Assembly (NCBI GenBank): GCA_036654095.1
Contig: JAVVSR010000001.1
Span: 255,999-319,998 of the forward strand
DNA from: JAVVSR01 sp036654095
GTDB taxonomy: Bacteria; Bacillota; Clostridia; Christensenellales; CAG-917
DNA length: 64,000 nucleotides
Reading direction: 5' to 3'
Below, in pieces: positions 52,043-62,400 of this stretch; position 1 is the first letter of the stretch; each line of letters begins with the position of its first letter. The position numbers were made by a program, and so were the translations under genes. A model generated the notes under the pieces. That model ran no database searches, was not told the DNA's origin, and worked only from the letters and a program-made list of their open reading frames with translations.

Positions 52043-52717
52043 TTAGTTGTTCGCTTCTTGCATTTTAGCAAGTTGCGCGCTGATTTCTCCAAGATAATCG
52101 TCATTCTTTTTTTCTAATCCTTCGCCCATCTCATAACGAGTGAACCTGCGAATAGAAATTTTTTCGCCGATTTTTGCTGTTATTTCAGTTAAAAGATTTT
52201 GAATTGTAATTCCGCTATCCTTAAAATAATCCTGTTCTAACAAACAAATTTCCTTGTAATACTTATGAATACGACCATCAACCATTTTCTCAATGATTTT
52301 GATTGGCTTTGGATTAGGTTCATTCAACGCTTGCGCGGTCAAAATTTCCTTTTCCTTTTCAATTTCATCTTGCGCGACATCAGCTGTTGAAATATAGGTT
52401 GGCTTCATTGCGGCAATTTGCATAGCTACATTGTGCGCAAATTCTTTAAACTCAGCGCTGTTAGCTACGAAATCGGTTTCACAGTTAATTTCAACCATTA
52501 CGCCAATTTTTCCACCCATATGAATATAACTTTCAACGATACCTTGTGACGCTATTCTACCAGCTTTCTTTGCGGCGTTTGCAATACCCTTTTCGCGAAG
52601 AAAGACAATCGCCTTTTCCATATCTCCATCGGTTTCAACCAATGCTTTTTTGCAATCCATCATACCTGCGCCCGTACGTCCGCGCAAATCCATAACATCT
52701 TTACTTGTAAATGCCAT
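52043..52717 (-). CDS. tsf: Elongation factor Ts (short form)
   Basis: The 224-residue protein has VMDLRGRTGAGMMDCKKAL near the N-terminus and EINCETDFVANS. It exchanges GDP on EF-Tu. The length matches the short Tsf of many Bacillota, with a single core subdomain. A GGAGG site precedes the ATG. Confidence 0.96.
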   Translation of the reverse strand: MAFTSKDVMDLRGRTGAGMMDCKKALVETDGDMEKAIVFLREKGIANAAKKAGRIASQGIVESYIHMGGKIGVMVEINCETDFVANSAEFKEFAHNVAMQIAAMKPTYISTADVAQDEIEKEKEILTAQALNEPNPKPIKIIEKMVDGRIHKYYKEICLLEQDYFKDSGITIQNLLTEITAKIGEKISIRRFTRYEMGEGLEKKNDDYLGEISAQLAKMQEANN

Positions 52718-52733
52718 AATTTATACCCTCCAA

Positions 52734-53573
52734 TTATTTCTCGTCGACTTCTGCGATAGCTTTTTCAAGAGCTTCTTCGGGAGAAAGTTGCACAGCTGCA
52801 AGTATAGGGGCAACTTGTTCAACAACTTCATCCATAGCGATAGGCGCAACATCTTCTGCAACTACTGCAACAGGAGTAACAACAGCATCTTTACCCTGCT
52901 TCGACTCAATTACAGCGTCTGCCATCAACCCTGCAAAAAGTTTGATAGCGCGGATAGCGTCATCATTTCCGGGGATAACATAGTCAACAAGGTCAGGGTC
53001 ACAGTTGGTATCAACAACAGCTACGATAGGAATATTTAAAAGCCTAGCTTCTTTAACTGCAATTTCCTCTTTTTTGAGGTCAACAACGAAAAGCGCGCCA
53101 GGTAAATCTCTCATATTCTTAATGCCGCCCAAGTTTTTCTCAAGTTGGTCACGTTCAGCCTTAAGCTTGATAACTTCCTTTTTAGGAAGCAAATCATACT
53201 CGCCAACCATTTCCATTTGATTAAGTTTGTTTAAGCGGTCAATACGTGATTTAATAGTTTTAAAGTTAGTCAATGTACCGCCCAACCAGCGTTGGTTAAT
53301 AAAGTACATACCGCAACGTTCTGCCTCGGCCTGAATAGCATCTTGAGCTTGCTTTTTTGTGCCGACAAATAAAACGCTTTTCCCTTCGCTAGCTACTTTG
53401 CGAATGAAGGAATAAGCCGACTCCACCATATCCACGCTAATTTGCAAGTCAATGATATGAATATCATTTCTAGCCGCGTAGATGTACTTACCCATTTTAG
53501 GGTTCCATCTCTTGGTTTGATGACCGAAGTGAACACCTGCCTCAAGCAAGGCCTTCATAGTTGTTACTGCCAT
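52734..53573 (-). CDS. rpsB: 30S ribosomal protein S2
   Basis: The 279-residue protein has LLEAGVHFGHQTKRWNPKM at the start and FINQRWLGGTLTNFKTI. The ATG at 53573 has GGAGGT 9 nt upstream; the ORF extending back reads through the leader and is not real. An Ala/Val/Glu-rich tail (after about 225) goes beyond the usual S2 end. Followed by tsf. Confidence 0.97.
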   Translation of the reverse strand: MAVTTMKALLEAGVHFGHQTKRWNPKMGKYIYAARNDIHIIDLQISVDMVESAYSFIRKVASEGKSVLFVGTKKQAQDAIQAEAERCGMYFINQRWLGGTLTNFKTIKSRIDRLNKLNQMEMVGEYDLLPKKEVIKLKAERDQLEKNLGGIKNMRDLPGALFVVDLKKEEIAVKEARLLNIPIVAVVDTNCDPDLVDYVIPGNDDAIRAIKLFAGLMADAVIESKQGKDAVVTPVAVVAEDVAPIAMDEVVEQVAPILAAVQLSPEEALEKAIAEVDEK

Positions 53574-53587
53574 AATAAAATACCTCC

Positions 53588-53665
53588 GTTTTTTCTCCTC
53601 CCGACGGGGTTTCAGTAAAGAAAACCACTTGGGCAACGACCTTACCAGCCCATCGGTGTGGAATT
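53588..53665 (-). promoter_or_regulatory. Structured leader of rpsB-tsf (putative S2 autoregulatory leader)
   Basis: The roughly 95-nt leader can form CCAC/GTGG with an inner GGGC/GCCC hairpin, then GGTTT/AAACC and a CCGTCGGGAGG segment before the Shine-Dalgarno. It is much less AT-rich than neighbouring intergenic DNA. Ribosomal protein S2 leaders regulating rpsB exist in several bacterial groups; here it is an inference from structure and place. Confidence 0.55.
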
Positions 53666-53675
53666 TAATGTCCAA

Positions 53676-53704
53676 ATTATAACACATAAAAAAATTTATG
53701 GCAA
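53676..53704 (-). promoter_or_regulatory. SigA-type promoter of rpsB-tsf
   Basis: Minus strand: -35 TTGCCA (53704-53699), 17-nt spacer, -10 TATAAT (53681-53676), giving a leader of about 96 nt. Confidence 0.8.
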
Positions 53705-53995
53705 TAAAAACAGCCTATTTGTTGACAATATTTACATAAATATGTTCATAAATATTAATAAATTATTTTAAAAATATATTTTATTACACAATTTTTAGAT
53801 ATACAAACCACATTGTAAAATAAATTTAATAATTTTGTATGCAAACTTTAATAAAAATCAAATGTTTTACTCTCTGCAAAATTGTTTTTATATATCTTTT
53901 TACCATTTAAAATACCTTGTTTATGTTCCGTTTTACAACAGCTTCCCGATGTCAACTTATAGTGAAAGTATTGCTTGAATATGTGTTATTTATAC
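53705..53995. other. AT-rich intergenic region upstream of rpsB
   Basis: About 290 nt between the rpsB promoter and the DUF1292 terminator, with no ORF, repeat or RNA signature that I could recognise. Confidence 0.55.
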
Positions 53996-54032
53996 AAAAA
54001 AACCGCCCAAAATATTGAGCGGTAAAAAAAAT
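53996..54032 (-). terminator. Terminator after the DUF1292 gene
   Basis: ACCGCTC and GGGCGGT (one G-U pair) around AATATTTT, with T7 following on the minus strand, about 50 nt past the stop. Confidence 0.82.
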
Positions 54033-54079
54033 ACTTTATACATAAATTTCAATTTTTCAACAATATAACAGCAAAATAA

Positions 54080-54409
54080 TTAGTTATTAGCGTTATCTTC
54101 TTCAAACATTGCAACATATTTAGCGTATATTTCTTCTAAAGTTTTTTCGTTTTCAACAGGAAGAATATATCCTTCACCCTTCTCGTCTTCGCCGATTTCG
54201 CAAATTATAACTTCGTCTTCACCAATTTCTTCATCGGGTTCAACCGGATTTAAAAACACATAGTCTTTGTCGTTATGTTCCAACATTTCAACAATACGAA
54301 ATTCTTCCTCTTTCTGCGTTTCTTCGTTAAAAAGAGTAATTATTTCTTCTTCGTCTTCAAAATCCTCCTCAAGGTCAATGCCTTGATTAACGTCCTTTTC
54401 GTCTGCCAT
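54080..54409 (-). CDS. DUF1292 acidic protein (YrzB-like)
   Basis: The 109-residue protein is very acidic and has the DUF1292 pattern IITLFNEETQKEEEFRIVEM and DYVFLNPVE. It is a YrzB relative, typically beside yqgF/ruvX and alaS in Bacillota. Function unknown. The ATG has a GGAGG site. Confidence 0.88.
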   Translation of the reverse strand: MADEKDVNQGIDLEEDFEDEEEIITLFNEETQKEEEFRIVEMLEHNDKDYVFLNPVEPDEEIGEDEVIICEIGEDEKGEGYILPVENEKTLEEIYAKYVAMFEEDNANN

Positions 54410-54438
54410 TACGGTAGCCTCCTATTATTGATTTTATT

Positions 54439-54466
54439 AGTATATCACATAAAAATATATTTTCAA
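54439..54466 (-). promoter_or_regulatory. Promoter of the DUF1292 gene
   Basis: Minus strand: -35 TTGAAA (54466-54461), 16-nt spacer, extended -10 TGATATACT (TATACT at 54444-54439), about 30 nt before the ATG. Confidence 0.72.
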
Positions 54467-54677
54467 ATACTTTTAACAACTTTATTGCAAAACTTTAAAA
54501 AACAAAATAACATTACTTTTATCGTTTTTAAAAATTAATAAATAACAAAATCACCATTATTTATTTAAATATACTTACTCAACTACATTTAATTTCAATT
54601 ATTTTTTGCGCCACACATCTAGCTTTTATAAAAAAATATTGATTAAAAAAAATTAAAAACAAATATGCTACATTAAT

Positions 54678-55088
54678 TTAAAACTTATCTAAATAGTTTT
54701 GCAAAATAATACACGCGGCAACCTTGTCAATAACTTTTTTTCGTTTTTCACGCCGAACATTGCCTTCAATCAACATTTTTTCGGCGCTGACTGTTGACAA
54801 CCGTTCATCTTGATAAACTACGTTTATGCCACTAAACTCACGCAATCTTTCGCCAAAATCTCTAGTTATCACCACTCGCTTCCCTTCGGTGCCGTCCATA
54901 CTCAACGGCAGACCCACAACAAACGTATCGGCATTTTCTGCCTTTGCAAGTTTTGTAAAATATTCAAAATCAACATCATCATTTTTTGTAAGCGTATAAC
55001 TTTCACGCGCATTTGCAATCATACAAAGCATATCGCTAACCGCTATGCCTACCCTAACATCTCCTACATCTAATCCAACTTTTTTCAT
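54678..55088 (-). CDS. ruvX: YqgF/RuvX family Holliday junction resolvase-like nuclease
   Basis: The 136-residue protein has the RNase H-like fold with GLDVGDVRVGIAVSD at the start, VVGLPLSMDGTEG and YQDERLSTVSAE. Essential in many bacteria; it also processes 16S rRNA. It sits next to DUF1292, as in Bacillus. Confidence 0.95.
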   Translation of the reverse strand: MKKVGLDVGDVRVGIAVSDMLCMIANARESYTLTKNDDVDFEYFTKLAKAENADTFVVGLPLSMDGTEGKRVVITRDFGERLREFSGINVVYQDERLSTVSAEKMLIEGNVRREKRKKVIDKVAACIILQNYLDKF

Positions 55089-55308
55089 TTTTTCTCCATT
55101 TGACTAATGATGCAAATTTTAGCAAGTTACAAATTTAATTTTTTATTGCTGTTTTTAAGTTTTTAAGTTTTTTTCTTAACAAAAAACTATTGCCAACTGT
55201 AATTTTATTTAACATAAAATTGTTATCTGTTTAGATAAAATGCAACTTCACTTGCTTTTTTGAACTCAATAAAACAATTACAAGTCAATTTATATTCGCA
55301 ATATACAA

Positions 55309-57024
55309 CTAGCCATTGCTACAATCTATCCTATCAAAAAATGTTTGCGCATTGCGTTTCATTTTTATTTTTATCAAAACTATTATGATAATCGCGCAAA
55401 TGTAAACACCGCTCCAATATATCAATGATATTAAAACTGGCGATATCTTTAACGCGCATATTAGTTGCGCTGCCAAAATAAACACCATACCGATAGCCAT
55501 TGCAAAAAACATTGGTATCATTGGATAAATGTTTTTCTTAATAACTTCATAGGCGGAAGTCCAATTTACATTTGGTTTTTTCAAATCACGATAAACGCCT
55601 AAATTATTGAACGCATAACTATATAACCCGACCGCGACAAGCATTGGAATAAGAACATATGCCTGCATTTTAACAATAGCTATGCATACAATCGCAAGTA
55701 ATGCAAGCCCAACTAAAGACATAGCGTTTGAAAGCTGCACTTTAGCTCCAATAATTTCCTTAAGCGAAACGGGCATATATTTAAAGTTATAAAACGTATT
55801 GCCATCTCGCGAGAAAGATAGAGTTGCGCCGTAGTTCATTCCGCACATCATCATAAGGCTATAAAACAAAATAAATCCCGCATTTCCAAGTTGAGCGGTA
55901 AACACACTTATTTTAGATGCGCCAATAGCATTTTCAATATCGGTTGTGCCCATAAACGACATAAGCGCTACGAGTAAAGGTGTCATAATAAAACCTAAAA
56001 TCGAATTAAACGCAAAATTTTGGTCGCGAAATAATGTTCTAAATTCACGCATAAATAGCATTTTTTTACGTGACGCGCTTGCAACAATTACCTTATTTCC
56101 CTTAGACGAGCCGACAGCCTCGCCACTTTGCGACGCGGATTTTGTATAAAGTTTCGCCGACATTAAAATTACAACAGTAATGCCGACAACAAGCACGGCG
56201 AAATAAATTAGCATATTGACAAAAAACTTTTTCCCGACGATAGCTGATGCAAGGGAGTAGTTAAAGAAAACGCCCTTACCCATCGCGATAATAGTTTTAT
56301 GCAACTGTGGGGTAATAATGGATACTTGACCTTCAATCGTAACAAATTTTTGCAAGTTTGGAACTAGCAGCATATAAAGAATTATAAAAACTGCAAAGCC
56401 GACAACACTTATAACAAGAGTCATTATATTGCGTTTTTTAAAATACGTAACCACCTTAATGAGCGGAAATGATAACGCGGATACAAGTACAAGAGGAATG
56501 ATTGGCGCAGTCAAAAGCACAAAAGGAATAAGCAAATAAAAGTAAAATGGAATATGAAACCCGCCGATTATTGACCCTGAACAAAACGCAATCATCAGTG
56601 GAAGCAACATAAGGCTTGTAACCAAAAGTTCATTGATGTAAATAATTGTCATCTTGACGGCAAAAATCTTTTGCGCGCTAATCGGGAGTTGCGCTAAAAA
56701 CTCAGTATCTTTTGCATAGAATGTATTTGAAAGCACTGCTTGTAGACCAAAAAACACAATCATTAGTTGCGAGCCGGTAAAAAGCAGCGACAATAATTCA
56801 ACAGATAAGCCCTCAATGGCGCATAGCATTGACATAATATGTACAAGAAGTGAAAAAATACCAAGTAAAGCAAGCACGCCCAAAACAACCATAATTATGT
56901 TTATAATTTTAATTGTTGTTTTATTTAACTTTTTAACACCATCGTTATCCTCTAAATACTTGTTGCGCGAATTACGATAATTGTTCAATAGTATTGTTTT
57001 TAAAATCAAAATATATTCTTTCAT
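55309..57024 (-). CDS. ABC transporter permease (exporter type)
   Basis: The 571-residue polytopic protein has around 14-16 hydrophobic segments and a cytoplasmic N-terminus (KEYILILKTILLNNYRNSRNK). It follows the ATPase gene with TAATATG overlap-like spacing (ATG at 57024). The general plan is a putative large ABC exporter permease; the substrate is unknown. The frame reading further upstream overlaps the ATPase gene and is rejected. Confidence 0.88.
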   Translation of the reverse strand: MKEYILILKTILLNNYRNSRNKYLEDNDGVKKLNKTTIKIINIIMVVLGVLALLGIFSLLVHIMSMLCAIEGLSVELLSLLFTGSQLMIVFFGLQAVLSNTFYAKDTEFLAQLPISAQKIFAVKMTIIYINELLVTSLMLLPLMIAFCSGSIIGGFHIPFYFYLLIPFVLLTAPIIPLVLVSALSFPLIKVVTYFKKRNIMTLVISVVGFAVFIILYMLLVPNLQKFVTIEGQVSIITPQLHKTIIAMGKGVFFNYSLASAIVGKKFFVNMLIYFAVLVVGITVVILMSAKLYTKSASQSGEAVGSSKGNKVIVASASRKKMLFMREFRTLFRDQNFAFNSILGFIMTPLLVALMSFMGTTDIENAIGASKISVFTAQLGNAGFILFYSLMMMCGMNYGATLSFSRDGNTFYNFKYMPVSLKEIIGAKVQLSNAMSLVGLALLAIVCIAIVKMQAYVLIPMLVAVGLYSYAFNNLGVYRDLKKPNVNWTSAYEVIKKNIYPMIPMFFAMAIGMVFILAAQLICALKISPVLISLIYWSGVYICAIIIIVLIKIKMKRNAQTFFDRIDCSNG

Positions 57025-57025
57025 A

Positions 57026-57811
57026 TTACTTAGCCAACCCCTGCGAAACGATTTCCACATCAGCTTGTCGCGAAGTAATAGATAAGAAAAAGCTTTCCAA
57101 ACTGCTGTCATCTTTTCTGTTTTTAAGCTCGTCTACCGTTCCAACGGCAATAAGTTGTCCCTTGTCAATAATCCCAACGCGACTGCATACCTTTTCAACA
57201 ACGTCCAACACGTGCGAGCTGAAAAACACAGTGTTTCCCTCACTACAATGCTCGCGCATAATTTCCTTAAGCTCGTACGCCGACTGCGGGTCAAGCCCCG
57301 TCAGCGGTTCGTCCAAAATCAACAGCGCAGGATTGTGAATGATTGCGCCTATTACATTGATTTTTTGTTTCATACCGTGCGAATATGATTTAATAGAATT
57401 GTTTATCGCGTCTTTTAAATTAAAAACTTCCAAATATTTTTCAAGCCTTTGCTTTACAAGCGCGTTATCGGTCATTCCGTAAACCGAGGCCATAAATGTA
57501 ACATATTCAAGCCCTGTCAACTTTTCATAAATTATATGACTGTCCGATACATAACCTATCGAACGCTTTGCGCTAATATTATCTTTTTTTAGGTCAAAAC
57601 CATTTATATTGATTTCGCCTTTTTCAAAACCAAGTATCCCCGTAACGCACTTAATTGTAGTTGACTTGCCCGCGCCATTAGGGCCGATAAACCCAAAAAT
57701 TTCGCCTTTTTTAACTTCCAAGTTTAAACTATCAACTGCTTTTATTTCACTTTTTCCATAAATTTTGGTTAAATTGTTAATTTGTAACATTGTATTACTA
57801 TTTTGTAACAT
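57026..57811 (-). CDS. ABC transporter ATP-binding protein
   Basis: The 261-residue protein has Walker A GPNGAGKST (about 38-46), the Q-loop, the signature SYSHGMKQK in place of LSGGQ-like (about 139-147), Walker B LLILDEPLTGLD and the switch histidine SSHV. It drives the permease encoded immediately downstream. A GGGAG site precedes the ATG. Export type by sequence; cargo unknown. Confidence 0.94.
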   Translation of the reverse strand: MLQNSNTMLQINNLTKIYGKSEIKAVDSLNLEVKKGEIFGFIGPNGAGKSTTIKCVTGILGFEKGEININGFDLKKDNISAKRSIGYVSDSHIIYEKLTGLEYVTFMASVYGMTDNALVKQRLEKYLEVFNLKDAINNSIKSYSHGMKQKINVIGAIIHNPALLILDEPLTGLDPQSAYELKEIMREHCSEGNTVFFSSHVLDVVEKVCSRVGIIDKGQLIAVGTVDELKNRKDDSSLESFFLSITSRQADVEIVSQGLAK

Positions 57812-57913
57812 TAAATTACTCCCTTATTGAAGATTTATAAATTTGTCATTTGACAACTAATTTTCATTAGTTAGCTTTATTGTAAATTTTAAATATAACA
57901 ATTATGCTTCAAA

Positions 57914-59215
57914 TTACTTTTTACTAATACTTTCTTTTAAACGTTTCTGCCGCTCATTAATGACGCGTTCATAACCATTGTCAGATGGCTTATAAAATAC
58001 TTCATTTTTCAATTCATCAGGCAAGTATTGCTGATTGACATAACCACCGAAATCGTGAGGATATTTATAACCTGAAATTTTTTCTTGTTTATAATTAGTA
58101 TCGCGCAGGTAAATAGGAACTTCCTCGACTTTAATTTTTTCAATAGCGTCGTCGGCAGCGTACATTGCTGTAATAACAGAATTAGATTTTTCACTTTCGC
58201 AAACGTAAATAATTGCTTCAGTAAGCGGAATTCTACCTTCAGGCAAGCCCAATTTTTCATAAGCTATTAGCGCGTTGGTCGCAACAACTAATGCGTTAGG
58301 ATTGGCAAGCCCTACGTCTTCAGCCGAATGAACAACAAGTCTACGTAAAATCAATAAAGGGTCGCAACCTGCGTTTATAAGCCTCATTGCCCAATAAATA
58401 GCGGCATTGCTGTCGCTTCCGCGCAAAGATTTGCAAAAAGCGGAAAGCATATCATAGTAACTGCTTTCGTCAACCGACAGCGCGCGACGCTGAATAGATT
58501 GTTCGGCAATGTCGGCAGTAATTTTAATAACGCCATCAGTGTCGGGGTTTGTAGTTAAAACCGCAAGTTCAAGCGCGTTAAACGCTGTGCGCAAATCGCC
58601 GCCCGAGGCCCAGGACAAATGCTGTAAAGCTTTATCTTCAACAAAAATATTTATATTGCCTAACCCGCGTTTTTCAATCAAAGCCCGTTTAAGCCCCACA
58701 ATGACTTCAGCATTTGAAAGCCTTTTAAATTCAAACAATCGGCACCGTGAAATAATAGCTTTTGTCATAGCGACATAGGGGTTTTCGGTGGTGCTTCCAA
58801 TAAAAATTATGTATCCCTGCTCGATTGCAGAAAGCACGCAATCCGACTGCGCTTTGCTCCAACGATGACACTCATCTAACAACAAGTAAGTGCGCTTACT
58901 GTACATCAATAATCTATTTTTTGCTTCCTCAATTACTCGCTTAGCATCGGAAACTCCGCTTGAAACGGCATTTAGTTGCTCAAAATGACTATTAGTGTTT
59001 TTTGCAATTATATTAGCAAGAGTAGTCTTCCCCGTACCGGGTGGGCCATAAAAAATACAGCTCCCCAAGCGGTCGGCGGAAATAGCGCGACGAAGCAACG
59101 CATTTACACCTACTATCTGAGTTTGTCCGATAAATTCGTCCATTGTCGAAGCGCGCATCCTCTCTGCTAGCGGAGCCATTTCGTTTGTATTGTTTGCAAA
59201 ATCAAATAAATCCAT
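57914..59215 (-). CDS. rarA: RarA/MgsA family replication-associated recombination ATPase
   Basis: The 433-residue AAA+ protein has Walker A GPPGTGKTT, Walker B LLLDECHRWSKAQ, sensor I FIGSTTENPY and the C-terminal MgsA domain (about 270-430; GLPEGRIPLTEAIIYV). It acts at stalled forks and is related to clamp loaders. Confidence 0.95.
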   Translation of the reverse strand: MDLFDFANNTNEMAPLAERMRASTMDEFIGQTQIVGVNALLRRAISADRLGSCIFYGPPGTGKTTLANIIAKNTNSHFEQLNAVSSGVSDAKRVIEEAKNRLLMYSKRTYLLLDECHRWSKAQSDCVLSAIEQGYIIFIGSTTENPYVAMTKAIISRCRLFEFKRLSNAEVIVGLKRALIEKRGLGNINIFVEDKALQHLSWASGGDLRTAFNALELAVLTTNPDTDGVIKITADIAEQSIQRRALSVDESSYYDMLSAFCKSLRGSDSNAAIYWAMRLINAGCDPLLILRRLVVHSAEDVGLANPNALVVATNALIAYEKLGLPEGRIPLTEAIIYVCESEKSNSVITAMYAADDAIEKIKVEEVPIYLRDTNYKQEKISGYKYPHDFGGYVNQQYLPDELKNEVFYKPSDNGYERVINERQKRLKESISKK

Positions 59216-59405
59216 ATTGAATATTTTAACACAGTTTAATCATAAAAACAACAGTTAAATGCACAAAACTTAAGCATATTGTAATTAATTTTAAATGCCG
59301 TGTTAATTTTTTTTGCCAAAATAGCTTTTACAATTTAGCGATATGACATATATCTATTTTGATTTTTTGTTTAAATTTTATTTACATTTTTAGTGTTTAA
59401 CCACA

Positions 59406-62400
59406 TTACTTACACCAAACTTCAAAATATCTTTTCACATTGTCGGCTAAAACTATTAGATTTCCATTTTTAACTTCGATGTTATTTTCAAAAAAAGCTT
59501 CCTTTCCGTTTTTTATAAGTTTTAGTTTGTAAATTGATTTTTTAAAACGATACTCAACCTCAACACAGTTTAAAGCTGTTGGAAGCTTGGGTTTGACTTC
59601 TATTTTATCGCCACATAAACGTATGCCTAAAAAATCTTCTAAAATTAGTTTATAGCACCAACTTGCGCTACCTGTATACCAACTCCAACCAGCGCGTCCA
59701 AGATTTTGCGGATTAGTATAAACATCTGCCGAAATTACATATGGCTCTGCTTTGTACTTTTTTGTTTCTTCAGAACTTATACATTTTTCTAGCGGATTAA
59801 TTGCCGAAAATAATTCATATGCCTCATCAACTCGGTTTTCTTTAATTAAAGCCATAATATACCAAATTGCGCCGTGAGTATATTGACCGCCGTTTTCCCT
59901 GACACCTTTAGGATAACTTGAAATATAACCATAATATTTTTTATAGTCAAACGGCGGCGTAAGCAACATAATCAAGTTATTATTATGGTCAAATAAACGT
60001 TTTTTTGCGGTATTTAGCGCAATATTAACTTGTTTTTTGTCACACGCGTTTGACAAAGATGCCCAAGCCTGCGATATAATATCAATACCACAAGCGCCGT
60101 CGCCATCTGCGCCCAACCATTCGCCATCTTTGGTTATTAGCCGTTTATACTGTTTACCCGTAAAACATCTTTCGATAGCGGTTTTTAATTCATTTTTTCG
60201 ATTAACAAAAATCATTCTTTCGCTACCTTCATAATATTTTTCCATTTTGTCCAAAACCGAATAGCAAAACATTGTAAGCCAAACGCTTTCGCCATCAAAG
60301 CTGTTTCCGACATTGTCCAACGCGTCATTCCAATCGCCTCCGTCAATTAACAACAATCCATTGTCGCCTATCCTGTACGCGCTTTCGACAATTCTTTCTA
60401 AGTGCATTTTTAAGCTTTCAGGATTTGACGTATATTTTGGATTTTCGTATCGCGACTTTTCATTTGGCGCAAGCGGATTTGAAAATAAATACAACAATTC
60501 AATATCAAGAATAGCTTTATCGCCTGTCGCTTGAATGTATTCGGCAACAACATATGGCAAAAACAAACGGTCGTCGCTTATTCTAGTGCGCACACCGTGT
60601 TTTTCGCTATGCCACCAATGCATTACATCGCCTTCTGCATAAACGTGTTTTGCAATTTCTAAAATAAGTTGGCGCGCGCGAATAGGATTGCTGTAAATTA
60701 AAGCCAAACAATCTTGAAGTTGGTCGCGAAAGCCGACCGCGCCGCCCGCTTGATAAAATGCCGTTCTTCCATTTATTCGACACGAAACTACTTGATACAT
60801 AAGCCAATCGTTAAACAAAAAATCTAACGGTAAATTGCCCGATTTTATTGAAAATTTATTTAAATTGTTAAAATATTCTAAACTTTCTTGTTTTTTGTTT
60901 TCAATATCAAAAACGGACAGCTCGCTTATTGCATCAAAATCGCTACCTATTACAAAATACAGCTTTTTTTGAGTATCTTTCTCAAAACAAATTTCGTATT
61001 GCGCTGAAAACGTATTTTCGCCGTAAGTCCCGTTGAAAACTTTTAAATAAACACTTTGACCATTAGCTAAATTAATTGCGTGCAAAAGGTCATTCTCTAG
61101 TTTGAAATAAATGAAATTGCTATTAGCAACTGCGCCCAAAACCAAGTCTAATGACAAAACTAGTTTGCCACAGATTTTTTTAAAGGCATAAATATCAATT
61201 TCATACACCTTATTTTTGCCGTCGTCAATAATAAATTGAGCAACCTTTGAGTTGAAATCGTCTACGCTTGAAAACATTTCGGTAATTCCTCGCGAATGAG
61301 TAACGCACGCGCCAACCTCACCGTTTAAACGCGCGCATTTATCGTCGCAAATATAGTACAACCATTCGGACGGAGTATCCAAGACGGGGTCATTGCTCCA
61401 AACTGATATTTTATTTTCACGACTGTTGTCGCTATAAGTGTAGCCACCACAATCGGTAACAAGCGTTCCGCCACATTCGCCACAAATAACGTTGCTATAT
61501 GGCAACATTGTTCGCAAACCTATCGGAACAATTTCGTAACCCCTTTCGCTAATATATCCCTCGCCACTATTTAAAAGCGAAACCCTGTTAATTTCAAACT
61601 TTTTAAGCGCTAAAAAATTTAATCTATTAATTTTTTCATCGCAACCATTTAGCTCAGAAAAATCATAAAAAGCAATTTTTTGCAAGTCGTCATACTTTAC
61701 GTCTATACTTTTAATAAAAAACAATTCACGGCCAATAATACCTTTACTTATTGCGTTAAACGCTTCATTTTTTATTGGTTCAAAATAGCTGTCGCGCTCG
61801 ACATACCAAATTAATAACGATGTTTTAATGCCCAAATCATTAAGCAAATTCAACATATTTACAGCTTGCTTCAATGCTTCAGTTTGACCGTTTTCATATT
61901 TAAACAATAACACTTTTCTATTAAAATTTTCACTATATCTAACAAAATCCGCATGATTTGCGCAAATATTAAGCATTTTTTGTTGTTCATATGGAATATA
62001 AAGCAACCTGCCTACAAGTTTTGAAAGCTGTTTTGAATGAAAATTGTCCAACGTATACGAGCTATTGTTTTCAACAACATAAGGTACTTTTCTAATAAAC
62101 TCCAAAAAATGCGAAGACTTAGCGCGAGAAACCTCGGCGTTAATTTTTTCAAGCGTATCCGAAACGGCGATTGTCACATCTATATCGGCGTGACTTTTAG
62201 GCAAAACAGTAATTTCGGCGGTAAATCCAAAGCAAGGCTCAAGCACAGTTCCGATATCATCGGCGCAAGCGCCAACCGTCGATAGCGCTAATGGATTTTT
62301 TAGACTTTTCCCTCGACCTATAAAATTAAACCTATTAGTTATATATCGGATTTTTGACGCACCCTTAACAAGCATTGCGGAATAAAGTTTTTTATCTCCG

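Noticed and set aside
53720..53750. TTGACA on the plus strand
   Set aside because: No suitable -10 at 16-18 nt and no plus-strand gene follows.
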